A stretch of DNA of 64,000 nt from Norana najaformis (taxonomy: Eukaryota > Annelida > Clitellata > Crassiclitellata > Hormogastridae). A program made the position numbers and the translations under genes. The notes beneath the pieces were generated by a model. That model worked only from the letters and a program-made list of their open reading frames with translations. It ran no database searches and was not told the origin of the DNA. This document shows, one piece after another, positions 1-13,789 of this stretch. The stretch is from NCBI GenBank assembly GCA_964023275.1, contig OZ029922.1, forward strand, positions 3,905,696-3,969,695, in the 5' to 3' direction. Every line of letters starts with the position of its first letter. The stretch's first letter is position 1.

Positions 1-44
1 AAATGCATGCATGTGTGAATGACTGATGAACAAAATAATACACA

Positions 45-71
45 AATCAATCAATCAATCAATCAATCAAT
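45..71. repeat. (TCAA)n microsatellite
   Basis: Seven uninterrupted copies of the tetranucleotide. Similar TCAA runs occur near 19345 and 24160, so this is a common simple repeat in this genome. Confidence 0.9.
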
Positions 72-176
72 ATCTCTTCCACTATGAGTATGGCTATTAA
101 TTTTTACTGTTGACAGTGTAAGTCAAGCAAAGTCATCACCAGAAGAAGGTGTGCATTCAGTTTGGTACAGTTTGAT

Positions 177-208
177 ATCCTAATCTAATCTAATCTGATC
201 TAATCTAA
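177..208 (-). repeat. (GATTA)n tail of a LINE, minus strand
   Basis: A run of TAATC units (GATTA on the minus strand) identical to the 3' tails of the LINE copies at 10828, 39421, 50843 and 53288. Only the tail and little body are recognisable here. It lies in the NPRL3 intron or downstream region. Bases 209-521 show no exon that I can recognise. Confidence 0.5.
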
Positions 209-521
209 ACTGGGTAATCTGTCGGTCGACAGGCTTCAAAGTTCCCCTCTGACCTGATGAGGTAAGGGGGACATGTATATCACACTTCAGTTGCATTGTA
301 TTGTACTGAGGAAAAAATACAAACACAGTATATTAATGTAAAGTAAGGTAAGGTAAGATCAATGTCATTGGCAGTCATAAGATGCTTTCAAAACACTGGC
401 AACTACTGGACTGTACCTGCATGCAATGTAGCATATTTACGTAACACCTGACTAATAGCCTCTCGTAAAGTATGACTCAGTGCACTCCATAGATAAAAGC
501 GTAAAGAAGCTGCATACTTAC

Positions 522-3500
522 TCTTCATATATACGCTTAAGACATCTTGCCAATGTGGACGCTTCTAGAGACTTCTCAAAAATTTCTGCACTCAGTGGAC
601 CATCAGCTAAATATCAAAAATAAATACCCAAGGTTATCCAAGCAAAACAAAAAGCCAGGATTCCAAGCAAAACAAAAGTTCGGATTCAAAGCTAAAAGTT
701 CAGATAACAAAAAGTTATGGATCTAAGGAAAACTAAAACAAAACAAAACGAAGTTAGGAAGAGACAGATATTTTCAATCAGAATCAGATAAACATTAAGT
801 TCAAGTGTTCACTGTTTGCTGTTAGAATTCACTGCAGAATTTTCAGTATTTCAAGTGGAAAGTCAGGCAACAGACAAAGCACCTAACAGATAAAACTATA
901 ATTGTAATCACAAATTTATATAGTGTCACTTCAAGAGAAATGTCAGAAGTGTTCCTGACATGACAATACAAAACCACAACCCAGCACAACAGTCTTCAAC
1001 CGATTACAGAAAAGAGGCAAAGAGGTTGAGGAGTTCATAGGTTGAGGAGTTCATAGGTTGAGGAGTTCATAGGTTGAGGAGTTCATGTTGCAGGTTGCCA
1101 GGCAACTTATTCCGCAAAACAACGAATACATTACCAGAGCAAATATCTTAGCAGCAGTGATATATTCACCACGTTTCTCAAGACAATTGTTGGACTTACT
1201 CTGAACCCAAAGTGCTTTAATGAATGTCTGCAGCTTACTCCTCTATGCAAACCAAAAAGTCTTAATTTAACCTTCTACAGTTTAGAAAAAGTTCATCAGT
1301 AAATTCTGCATTTGGACAGCAGCTTGGTCTTGTTTGCATAATTTTCAAGGCAGCAGAGTTAAGCTACCAGTATATCAATCCACGTTAGTACCTTCTACAT
1401 TAGAGTAACATCATCTCCTACATTTGAGGAACAGTTACCTGCTACATTCAAGGAATGGTTTACCTCCTACATTCAAGGAATAGTTTACCTTCTACATTCA
1501 AGGAATAGTTTACCTTCTACACTCAAGGAATAGTTTATCTTCTACAACAGAGGAATAGTTTACCTTCTATATTCAACAAAAGTTCATTCTACATTTGAGG
1601 AACAGTTACCTGCTACATTCAAGGAATAGTTTACCTTCTACATTCAAGGAATAATTTATCTTCTACAATAGAGGAATAGTTTACTTTTTATATTCCAATA
1701 AGAGTTACCTTCTGCATTCAAGGAAAAGTTCACCCATATCAGAGGAACAGTTACCTTCTACATTTGAGGAACAGTTACCTTCTACATTTGAGGAACAGTT
1801 ACCTTCTACATTTGAGGAACAGTTACCTTCTACAGTAGAGGAACAGTTACCTTCTACACTTGAAGAAAAGTCATCTTGAATGCTGAGCATCATCTGTTTC
1901 TGACGAGACATGTAACCAGCGCGGTGCTCCTCATGACACAGAGCAACGGCCAACTGCCTCGAGAGATCCTGGTAGGTTGCGATAACTTCGGCACTCACCC
2001 AGGACTAGTTAAAAAAATAAAGCGTAATTTAACGTAACATAATGTAATTCCGTATTTATGCAACATCACCTCAAGAAGAAATCTTCAGATGCATTTTTTG
2101 ACAGACAACACAAAGCACAGCCTGAAAACAACTGCTTTGCACCATGGAATGATTTGTTGTCATCTCAGAATGACACTAAATAAATTAAGCAATAACACAA
2201 AACAAGTAAACATACAAAATAAATTTTAAACAGACACACTTTGTGAAATGTTGAGAAGCCGTCAAGCATTTGAAGTTGTGCGTTTTGTGAAGCAGCCTCA
2301 GCAAAGGGCGGCATACATGGCTATTGAGTGGCTGTTTGGCATTGTTACTGTTGCAGTGAAATTAAGCAATGCCCAGCTTGGGCATTGAATGCCTGACCAT
2401 TCATGGAATATCACGCTAAATGGTTACCCACTTGGCATTCCGTACTTTCAGGGTTGAAAGGTCAAAAGGTGTCATGTCACTGGACTGTTGTTCCCAAGTT
2501 TGCATCTCAGCCAGTTGATCCCTCAACCCCAAAATGCTCCCGAGAGTTTCTGTAGAGGCATGTAAACAAATCTATTACCGTTACCGGCTTCTGAGGCATT
2601 TACATTTAGCATGGTCCGTACACTGGGACCTTAAATTGCATGGCACCCATTCAAACAGGCAGCAGTGGTGAAGGATCTCACCCAATCAACTGAATGAAAA
2701 ATGATTAGGGTCGAGGCCATATGGTTGCTATAGAAAAACGTGTACATTTACATTTCACATTTACCTAACACAGTTTAGAATGAAATTGTCTGACTACCCG
2801 CAGAGCAAAGACAACGTTGAAGATGAAGTCTGTCGGCTGTGATCCATGTGACTGGCTGTCATCCTTCCTGACGTTCAGAACAGTGGGGAAACCGGTGAAA
2901 ATGACGTCGTTGATCTTGACCTCAAACTTCTGGCCACAGAAGTCTGGCTTTGTTGGTGCCAGAAGGTTTGCGAGCACTTTTTCTGAAAAACTGAACAAGT
3001 TATGCTCTTTAAATGTGTAGGCTACACGCCAGACATTAAGCTAGTTTTACACAACATAGAACAGCAGTCCTTCAAGGTAACCCCAAGAGGCAACTTCATT
3101 TTCTCACCCTTGGCACAAGAGAGCCAGTTGTCAGTCCTCTCCCTTGCCACCGTGATCATCATCATCACCACCACCATGGCCACCATCATCACCACGACAA
3201 CAGTGACCAAGACAATTACCATGACCATGACCACCACCATGACCATCATCATCAGAAATTTGTAAAACACAACATAATGTTATTAAATTCTCTGCATATA
3301 CGCTAGAAGAAGCAGCCAAGAACAACAGTCAAAGGGAGAGAAGTGAAGCTGACAGCATCAGTTGAACCCTTGTCCACTGCAATGTCCAATATTTCAGACT
3401 GCTACGGGCAGCACATTTACACAAGATCTACTGTTTATGTAAGATTTACTATGAATCATTTTACACAAGGTTGACACAGCTGTCTTCTTCAGCTGTCTTA

Positions 3501-5537
3501 CCCAGTCAGAATGCCGTCACTGGAGCCAAGACTGTAGTTATACCTAAAACAAAAGTTACCATTGCATGGTAAAAATAGAAAATCTTTGCTTTCACCTCTA
3601 CATCCTAGGTAAATGTGATAAGTTGTCAAGACATCTAACCCAAGTTGCCCATCTGTTACATCACTGAAAATGCCCTTCAACCAAATATCAGCAAGGACTA
3701 TCATTAGTTACTTAGCTATACAGACACTTAATATAGCACCTTTAAGCACCAAACTTATCTTACAGTATCATTGCAGAAGGTATCCATGGATTAAACAAGC
3801 TATCATATTAACCTAACCTTGCCCAGTGTAAATACAAAAGTAATGTAAATTTCCAAAATATCTTATTGCCACACAATAGCTGCATCCAGGTGACCAGCTT
3901 ATTAACTAGCTCTTAATCAAGTCATAATTCACAAAAGCCAGGTCTTCCTATTAAAACTCTGCCACTGCCTTTAGTCGGGAAGTGCCAGTCCCAAGCCTGG
4001 ATAAACGAGGAGAGTGGCGTCAACGGCCTCTGATGCCATAAGATGTTGTTAAACATTGGAACTACTACTACTTCTTCCTATTAGTTTTCATTGGCAAGGG
4101 GATCGAGCCAGATGGAACAGCAGAACGTTAACGTGAAAAACAATAATGAAGACAACAGTGTTGGAGGATATGCAAGAGTGGAATCAGAACAGGTCAGTTG
4201 GAAAAGGCCATTTTTCCTTTGGGTGTGAAATACTTGAGGAGAGAGTGCAAGAGAAGGACAGAAGTGAAAATTGATGTAACCACCCAATGGTAATAAAAAT
4301 TCACTTAAATACAAAACAAGTTACCAATTCAAGTAAAAAATTCACCGAAACGTTAAGTCCATCAGAGTTAAAAAGATGTTCCCTTGAAACTTCTACAACA
4401 GAGCAGTACACGCTTCGATACAAGATCACTTATGCAGTTGACGAAAGCAGACTTACTTTGGAACGGTGTATGTAACAATCAAAGAGTTCTTCATAGCAAA
4501 TCGATTCTGGGCATAATCTACAAACGGGAAATGGCAGCAAAGTCATAACTTAACTCATAAATAGAAGCCAGTGAATAAGAAGAAAACTACAGTTTCAAAT
4601 CGTAAATGCATTACATAATACATTTACTGTACTATATCTGTACTACATCTGTAAATGTAATGTGATATATATGTTTTTCCATAGCAACCACATGTCCTTG
4701 ACCCTGCTCATTTTTCAATGAATTAATCAGGTGAGATCCTTCACCACCACTGCCCAACTGAATGGGCACTATGCCCATTAAGGTTCCCATGTATGGACTG
4801 TGCTAACCCAAGATTCAAATCTCTGAAATAAGCCACGACCAGGAAGCAAACTGGCTGTACCTATATGGTGCAAATCAAACGAGTACAATTAAGTTACAAG
4901 TTTGGTTACAAACTAAATTCAAATGTAAGAGTATGTATGTATGTAAGTATGCATGGATTATTTGTGTTAGGCCTGTCATCGAGTGCCAGGAGGCCCAGGT
5001 ACCTGCCCAAAGGGTTGCATCCTGGTTGTAATGCATATACAGTAACCTGGCCAAAGAAGCATGATTATCTTAAACAAATTGCTGTACCAGTCACAGGCTC
5101 CCAGATTTTCTGTTGCATGTGAAGCCATGGAGTGGGAGCAATCGGGTTGCAGGCAACAGTTACTAATCAGCACCTGTTCGTTCTGCTCAGTCTCGTATGT
5201 CGTGTCAGTCTCAGCTCAAGACTGACCTTTACCAGCTGGGTTATCAATCATAGGCTGTCTCTGTCTCTGTAGCCTGCTTTCTGTGTATTAACCTAATTAG
5301 GGCTTAGTTTAGGTGCACCAACGGTTGATGCCTTGTCCTTTTACTCTGGTGCTACAGAAGTTGCTAAGTAATAACAATAATAACAATAATCAAAATAAAT
5401 TCTAAAAACAATTTACCCGGTTTGTCCAGTTCGGCAGGTAATGGTAACTCGTATGGATATCGGAACAACAGCTTTTCTCCTCCTGCACTGTATGTTACTA
5501 AGAACAATCCAATTGGGTCCGATTCCGACTTCGTCAT
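522..5537 (-). CDS. NPRL3: NPRL3, GATOR1 complex subunit (5' part of gene, runs off the left edge)
   Basis: Known role: NPRL3 with NPRL2 and DEPDC5 forms GATOR1, the GTPase-activating complex for RagA/B that restrains TORC1 at the lysosome when amino acids are scarce. Seen: exons on the minus strand at 5537-5417 (start codon 5537-5535; SESDPIGLFLVTYSAGGEKL followed by LFRYPYE), 3604 or 3543 down to 3502, 2990-2798 (FCGQKFEVKINDV and FNVVFALR, the longin-like N-terminal domain), 2004-1851 (YQDLSRQLAVALCHEE) and 606-522 (LARCLKRIYE). Phases join cleanly from exon 2 to exon 5 (G|GT, 0, G|CT), and each exon matches the animal NPRL3 N-terminus in order. Exon 1 ends in phase 1. Exon 2 starting at 3543 would need phase 2, so either the acceptor at 3605 is used or a small exon is missing. 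The remaining exons (winged-helix and C-terminal parts) lie beyond base 1. The first methionine that aligns with the family was chosen; the frame is open upstream. Confidence 0.9.
1023..1086. repeat. 16-bp direct repeat, four tandem copies
   Basis: Four near-identical copies of AGGTTGAGGAGTTCAT lie head to tail inside NPRL3 intron 4. No coding meaning is seen. Confidence 0.9.
1387..1866 (-). repeat. 24/25-bp minisatellite spanning an NPRL3 exon end and its 5' splice site
   Basis: About 20 units of GAGGAACAGTTACCTTCTAC plus four bases, best conserved at 1741-1866 (24-bp period) and degenerate to the left (about 25 bp). Read on the minus strand, each good unit contains GAAG|GTAACT, a consensus donor, at 1851, 1827, 1803, 1779 and 1755. 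The first donor joins NPRL3 exon 4 to exon 5 in frame. The units stay open in the exon 4 frame down to 1705 and encode the octapeptide NCSS(x)VEG. The array probably arose by duplication of the exon/intron border. Confidence 0.9.
2611..2745 (+). mobile_element. Short dispersed repeat (GGTCCGTACAC family), plus strand
   Basis: Starts CATGGTCCGTACACTGGGAC and ends GGTTGCTATAGAAAAA. It contains two small hairpins (GTGAAGGATCTCAC; TGAATGAAAAATGA). Related copies are at 4672-4805 (minus), 6066-6122 (minus, partial) and 55881-55997 (plus). About 130 bp with no coding capacity, so MITE- or SINE-like; class not established. Confidence 0.7.
3150..3260. repeat. ATC/ACC imperfect microsatellite
   Basis: A run of ATC, ACC and ATG triplets in NPRL3 intron 2. 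It gives long open frames on both strands with His/Asp/Gly- or Thr/Met-rich translations; these are by-products of the triplet repeat and not genes. Confidence 0.85.
3951..4077 (+). mobile_element. SINE-like repeat with (ACT)n tail, plus strand
   Basis: Contains CCCAAGCCTGGATAAA, then TGATGCCATAAGATG, and ends AACATTGGAACTACTACTAC. Closely similar copies are at 11208-11328 (plus), 34290-34395 (minus) and 38460-38575 (minus). No coding capacity. Confidence 0.7.
4672..4805 (-). mobile_element. GGTCCGTACAC-family repeat, minus strand
   Basis: Inverted relative to the copy at 2611; the reverse complement has CTCACC, CATTGAAAAATGAGCAGGG and GGTTGCTATGGAAAAA in the same order. It lies in NPRL3 intron 1. 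Confidence 0.7.
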
Positions 5538-6065
5538 TTTAAACATCCCCTTCACATCCAGGCGCATCCTCCCCTCGTCGATCTCACTTTGCGTTGGATA
5601 CGCGTCAATTAGGTTCATGGCATTTACAAGCAACTATCAAAGCAGTCTAAATGAACTATTTTTAAACAATGGGACTATCGCAGTTTCCTCTGGCTGCAAA
5701 CCTGCGCCCAAGGAACGCCTGTGTCCAGTGATGAAATGTATCCGCTGCAAGCCACATGTAAACAATTAAATACGCCTGAGGCGACACAGTTTGGTCGTTC
5801 CGCGCATATTAACCCCAATGTATATCGTCAATAAGAATTTCGGAAGACAGCGTTAGTATAATTATACAAGTCAGTCAACATCGCATCCTATGTTTGATGT
5901 TTACAGAAACGCTAAGGACTTCCATAAAATCGAAGCCTCGGGTAGATGCTGATGGAAACAAATAATATAACGCCTTCATTCTCATTATTGTTGGTTAAAA
6001 CCATCCTTACCAAAACCCGATTGTATAATAGCATTATTTTATTTTTAATATCATGCTGATTAAAC

Positions 6066-6122
6066 ATTTTTCTATATAGCGACCGTATGAACACGATCCT
6101 GCGCATTTTTCAATAAAATGAT
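6066..6122 (-). mobile_element. GGTCCGTACAC-family repeat, partial, minus strand
   Basis: Only the right part remains (TTGAAAAATGCGCAGGATCG then CGGTCGCTATA on the minus strand). Between NPRL3 and RPL27A. Confidence 0.5.
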
Positions 6123-6404
6123 CGACAGATAAAAGGAAAAGAAGGAACAAGAAAAGGAACGTGGAAGAGGAATGTATTCAGTTTTAAATGAAATAGCTGC
6201 GTAGAGATCGCAAGGGGTGATACTCTTCGATTTAAATAAAATATATAAAAAATAAAATACGACTTTTTATTGTACAACACATGTAGTGAACTACAGTTTT
6301 GTATAATTTGTTTTTTACTAAATACAAACATCCCAAATAGTTTTGTTGGCATTACTATGGGTAACAATACTTTAAGTACTCTTTCTAACATTTGGCACAT
6401 TTTA

Positions 6405-6675
6405 CTATCGAGGAATCAGTTGCATGTCCCGCAGTCTTCCACGAAGTTTGACGAACGTTCCTTCACTGTCGCCGGACCCACTGCGTGGAACAGTCTTCCT
6501 GAGAATGTGACGAATGCCCCATCCCTGAACACATTCAAGTCACGACTCAAGACATCTTTTTAGGATATCTTATGACTGTAGTTGATTTTTGTTTTTAGCC
6601 CATGGACAGCGCCCTTTTCTTCGGCCTCGGCTGTGCTACGGCGCTATACAAATTGTCTTATTATTATTATTTTCT
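6405..6675 (+). mobile_element. 5'-truncated LINE 3' end, (TTA)n tail
   Basis: Encodes the C-terminal block typical of CR1/jockey-type reverse transcriptases (RSFTVAGPTAWNSLP then NAPSLNTFKSRLKTSF, stop at 6561-6563). A short 3' region with GCTACGGCGCTATACAAATT follows, then a TTA tail. The RT catalytic domain is missing. It sits just upstream of the RPL27A promoter, between two divergent genes. Confidence 0.85.
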
Positions 6676-6787
6676 TGATTAAGAAGTCTTACACATTTGA
6701 TACATACTTACGTGCTCATATGGGTTGCTATCTTGAGATGCGGGTTCTTTCCCGTCTTCCGCGTGATCTTGTTTCTAGTTGACATCG

Positions 6788-6799
6788 TCCTTTCCTTTC
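6788..6799 (+). promoter_or_regulatory. Likely 5' TOP tract / transcription start of RPL27A
   Basis: The pyrimidine run TCCTTTCCTTTC lies 26 bp before the RPL27A start codon. Animal ribosomal-protein mRNAs typically begin with a C followed by 4-15 pyrimidines (5' TOP), which ties their translation to TORC1/LARP1. Start probably at 6789 or 6790. Inferred from sequence and context only. Confidence 0.65.
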
Positions 6800-6824
6800 A
6801 GGACTGTAGCGTTGAGTTAGAAAG

Positions 6825-9291
<2,467 letters not shown>

Positions 9292-9366
9292 GAACGTTCC
9301 AACCAAAAACACATTAAAAGTTACCATTTGGTGGTGTGGCAAGATGTTTTATGAACACAAATCTTC

Positions 9367-9372
9367 AATAAA
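9367..9372 (+). terminator. Polyadenylation signal of RPL27A
   Basis: AATAAA 76 bp after the RPL27A stop codon, giving a short 3' UTR as is usual for ribosomal-protein mRNAs. Confidence 0.75.
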
Positions 9373-10827
9373 ACATTTCAGAATGGACCTGACGAGTTTC
9401 TGTGTTCACTTCTGTACATCTAACAAATGTAATTGTGGCCGATTTATTTATGTTGGCAGTTTTGTTCAGAGAAATGTTGACCTATGAATTAAGTAAGCTT
9501 GGTAATCTTTCAGACAGGTATTTCATTTGTTGATGGTGGATATATTAAATAAGTTTGATCTGGTGTAAGGCTAAAGATTCATGGCTAATTTAGTGGTGCG
9601 GCTGGTGTAGAAGATAAAGCAGCAAAATACTATTTTAAAATTCATTCAAAAATGGCAATACTTTCCAGAGTCCTGTCTGTAAGCATTTTGCTTAGAATAT
9701 GTTCAGTAATAAGCTGGTTAAATGCAAGTGTAGTTTTATTAAGAGAAAAGACAATGAGATATCCAGCTAAGTTAAGAAGGAAATTACAATTTTCTCGCTG
9801 TTGTAATAGACATGTGCTGTCTAGACTGAAACTTGAACATAAGCTTCAGTGGCCAAATTAATCTTTCCAACAACTTCCACAATACAAGTATTGCAATAAA
9901 TGAGTACAGAATTTGCCTTGAAACATTGACTCCCACCAACAATAACAATTTCATGTTCCAGTGGACAAATGTAACTTTAAAATTACACCCAAAAAGAAAA
10001 TTCCCAACTTTAATAAAGCCGTTGAGAAAACTGCTTCAGTGAATCCAGATACATTTTACAGCCAGAAATTAACGCATCATTAACAGTGCAGCAGATGGCC
10101 TAGTTTAACATTTGTTTACAATAACAAATCGTCCAATAAATTAACAATAAACATGAAAGAAAACACAAGGGGAGATGAGAGATCAAATAAAACAAAGATT
10201 GTAGTCTAAATAGCTTGCATCTGTACACTGCTAACCTCCCCTTGAACAGCAACTACTGCACTACAAATAAATTGTCTAGAATTCTTGGTGTTCAACAGAA
10301 ATGGATATGTTGTACAAACATGCACCCGAAAACCTTCATCTACATAGCTTTGCAATGTTGTGTAGCAGAAACAAATCCTTAAGGTTAAATATATATACTC
10401 CATTTGTTTTACATTAAGTTCTCTTATGCAAAAAAGAAACTCCCTAGTCATAATATTATTTTGAACAAAGCTCAACACTAGAAGTTCGTAAAGTGACTAA
10501 GCAGCTAATATATCAGACTTTCAGCTTTCTGACCTGGGTTTGAAACTTCATATGCAGTCCATCATAGGAAAGTAACGTTTCATGTTGAGTTGTGTAGCCC
10601 TCAACTGAAATGTGATTCCTGAAATCCGAAACACGAAAGTTAAAAAAGTTTCCAACAAAACCAGGATATAGAGAGGCCTGCTATTTGATGACTTGAACAA
10701 CCTGATCTTGTAAATTAATGGCATCCCTAGTTCGTTTAACCATGCTTTGGTGAATACAGTTAACCAGAATACTAGATACTGATTAAAGCTAAAACTGACT
10801 TAATTCATGCTGTGTAACAGAATCTAA
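9373..10827. other. Intergenic DNA, nothing recognised
   Basis: AT-rich sequence between RPL27A and the LINE fragment at 10828. Short open frames here have no recognisable similarity, splice logic or codon pattern. Confidence 0.5.
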
Positions 10828-11190
10828 GCTAATGACTTCTATAACATAATGCCCAAGGTATGAATCGATGGTCACTTCAAGTGAGATCGTAACCATTTGG
10901 AGGAGCCAGGTCAAGTTCTGGTATGTCAGAGAAACCAGAAGTTAGTCTACAGTAGGTAGGCAAGTTGAAACAGACGAGTCTTAAATTTAGACTTGTATGA
11001 TGTTAAGGAACTGTGACAACAACTTGAGCCTGGCAGCAAATTCCAAAGCCGTGGAAGAGCAACTGACAGTTCTAGAACCCAACTGTCATGGTATGAGGCA
11101 CAACAAGAATCATAGTGTCCATTGATCAAGCGCAATATTTCTTAATATGATGGTAGAGCATGGAACAGATAGGTTGGCTCATTTAAATAC
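10828..11190 (-). mobile_element. LINE 3' end of the (GATTA)-tail family, minus strand
   Basis: The minus strand encodes an RT C-terminal tail (ELSVALPRLWNLLPG then SYKSKFKTRLF) with stop at 10947. The 3' region that follows (CATTGGGC..., TAGAAGTCATTAGC) matches the bodies of the copies at 24574, 39421, 50843 and 53288. This copy therefore links that dispersed repeat to a CR1/L2-like LINE. Confidence 0.75.
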
Positions 11191-11207
11191 GGTACTTCGT
11201 TAACTAT

Positions 11208-11328
11208 AAGAGAAACTCCGCCACTGCCTTGTTTGGGGGCAGTGCCATTCCCAAGCCTGGATAAAGGAAGAGGGCGACGTCAACAGCCTTTGATGCTGTA
11301 AGATGTCATTGAACATTGGAACTACTAT
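11208..11328 (+). mobile_element. SINE-like repeat with (ACT)n tail, plus strand
   Basis: Same order of blocks as the copy at 3951: CCAAGCCTGGATAAAGGAAG, GATGCTGTAAGATGTCATTG, AACATTGGAACTACTA. Confidence 0.7.
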
Positions 11329-11339
11329 AAGAGATTTTA

Positions 11340-13789
11340 AACTAGATTCTTTCTCACAGGGCAGCCAGTGTAACAGATGCAATATTTGTCTAACTGGCTG
11401 ACACTTAAGTATTTTTGTTAAGACTTGGCCAGAGAGGTTTGAACCATTTGTAGTTGGTGCAGATCTCTCTTAGTGATGCCAGTGAGTTACAGTAATCAAA
11501 TCTCCTAAAAACCAATGCATTAGCTAGTGGGACTAAGATAGTATGAAGCAAAACACCTAAATGACATCGTAGAATAATGTAAAATAATCACTGCACAAGC
11601 TTGCATCATTCAAATTTTACTCCAAAAACGGGTGCAAAATTTGACATAAATACACATACACCAAGAGCTAGCTTTGAATTTTCTATCATTCAAATCAGTT
11701 TCTATCTTTCAAATCAAGGTTGACAATCAAATCACTACAGATAGTAATGATCCATTATAGCATCAGCTTTAAAACCAATACTTTAGCATTTCAAAGCTAA
11801 ACAACAAAGACATACTTAATGGTGGTTAGTCATCTAAGTCAAAGTTCAATACTTAATCTTTCTTGTATTTCTAGTATTCAGAATATATCCACTAAAGTTG
11901 ACTGTGTAGAAGCTTGGACTGTATGAAGGAAATCCACCTTGAATATGATTAATAGCCCATTCACTGCCTTGACTTTTCCCAGATTATGGACAGTTTACCT
12001 TAAATGTAACAAAGGGTGAAGGCCAACTGATATACCTGCCTTATCCATACTTTTGGGTTAAGTCAGACCAGAAGGTGGTAACTGATTTTTACATACCCAT
12101 ACCATAATAGTAATGGTAACTGATTTTTACATACCCATACCATAATAGTAATGGTCCTGAAATAGTATTATTTTAGCTGAAGTGTATACATACCAGCAAG
12201 CAATTGCCGGAAACTCTATCCTTACAGGTTATACCTCTCAATAGTGAATTGTTAGATACACATTGGTAATACAGGAAGACTTCAAATGCAGACCACAAGG
12301 CCGAAGGCCAATCCTTAGCAATCAAATTGGCAATTAGTCCGTGAAGGGTGGAACCGTTATGTAAAGATGTACATGGAGCAACAGGTGTGCAAGGTGTGAT
12401 TATATTACTCTGCCTGGGTTTAAAAGGTGCTTCCATATGTGGTGCTACTGCCTACCCTTATACTGCTTAGCATCTAAAAGCAACATAAAAGCAGTATTAC
12501 GTTGGCACATTTCAGACACTGATATTCACTACTAACAGAAAAATGCTAACATCAAATTTTATCTGTGAGCAGATCAGTTTTTCCAACATGATGGGAAGTA
12601 TTTTCCTAGACTTTTTACTGCAGATCATTATAGTCCCCTCTTTCAATATCTCTCTCATTCACATCAGCAGGAACTTGCCCAGTCTTCGTGTTGGTGGGTC
12701 AAAGGTCCAATCTTTCAATATCTTGCAGTGAACTATATTGTTCCATTTCCAGCCACCTACTCATCAGAACAATGCCCTTTTGGTGGGGATTTCAAAAATT
12801 AAATAAGCAGTCTTCATCCTTTTCTCCGGACTGTGATATGTCAGGATACCTTGGAAGATATCTTGAGAAATTACTGTATAAATCTTACTAGCTTAATCAA
12901 CTTATCATGCTTAGACTGTTCTTCCAAAAAATGTGTCACACAGACATCAAAAGAATGGAATTCAATTTACTGGTATTTGTTTAATTTTAATATGCTATTT
13001 GATTCTGTAAAACAACAGCAAAATTCAAAAGAGAATAAAGACCGTTGTATATTCAACATTGTGAGAGGTATTCAGAAGATTTGGCAACATAGCAAACATC
13101 TCACCATTAAACGCCTTAGGATACCTTTCATCTTTTCTAGACAAACATGGGAAAATACGTGAAAACTTGATCCCAGAAATATTCAAATGTTGGCATCAGA
13201 GATAATTAGATTTATGCAAAAAAACTGATTTATGTAAGTGAAAGAACAGCTTAGAGACGCCGAGAACTTTCCAGTGCATTTGCGAGGCACTTTTTAAATG
13301 TTCACACCCACACATTCATTAATACTCAAACCTGCGTGACTGGGTACTGTGATAATTCACTTATGACATCTCTTCTCTTTCATCAAACAGTGCACTGGGG
13401 AATGGTCTTAATTTGAAGCATGAGGTGCAAATGTGGCAACAGCAAACCTCTCCTCATAGATTGCGTCAGAGTTTTTCTTATTGTTAAAGCGTGCATACAT
13501 GAAAGAAACCAAAGTAATAAATCCCACACCAACCATGCATTACTGTTGATCTGATTTTATAACAGATTTATAATTTTAAAATGTATGTGACCACCAAATA
13601 AAAGATAAACCAGCGGTAGAAAAAAGATGTGCTAATTTTTCAGTGTGTAAATGTGAAAATTGGTCAATCTCTAAATGCTTTTACTGAAAAGTTACAGTGC
13701 CATCATAGAATACAGCTTTGAACTCCAATTAAGCAGAGTAAATTTAATTCAAATGTATTGTCAATTTCAAAGCACTGTTCTTTACCAGT
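11340..13789. other. Intergenic DNA with no recognised gene
   Basis: Low-GC DNA downstream of the GMPS 3' end. It contains one perfect recent duplication (12077-12152, listed separately). The open frames at 12543-13162 look like chance frames in AT-rich sequence. Confidence 0.45.
12077..12152. repeat. 38-bp perfect tandem duplication
   Basis: Two identical 38-bp units beginning GGTAACTGATTTTTACATAC lie head to tail. The lack of differences implies a recent duplication. Confidence 0.9.

Noticed and set aside
3131-3325. His/Asp/Gly-rich open frame on the minus strand
   Set aside because: It comes from the ATC/ACC triplet repeat and lies in an NPRL3 intron.
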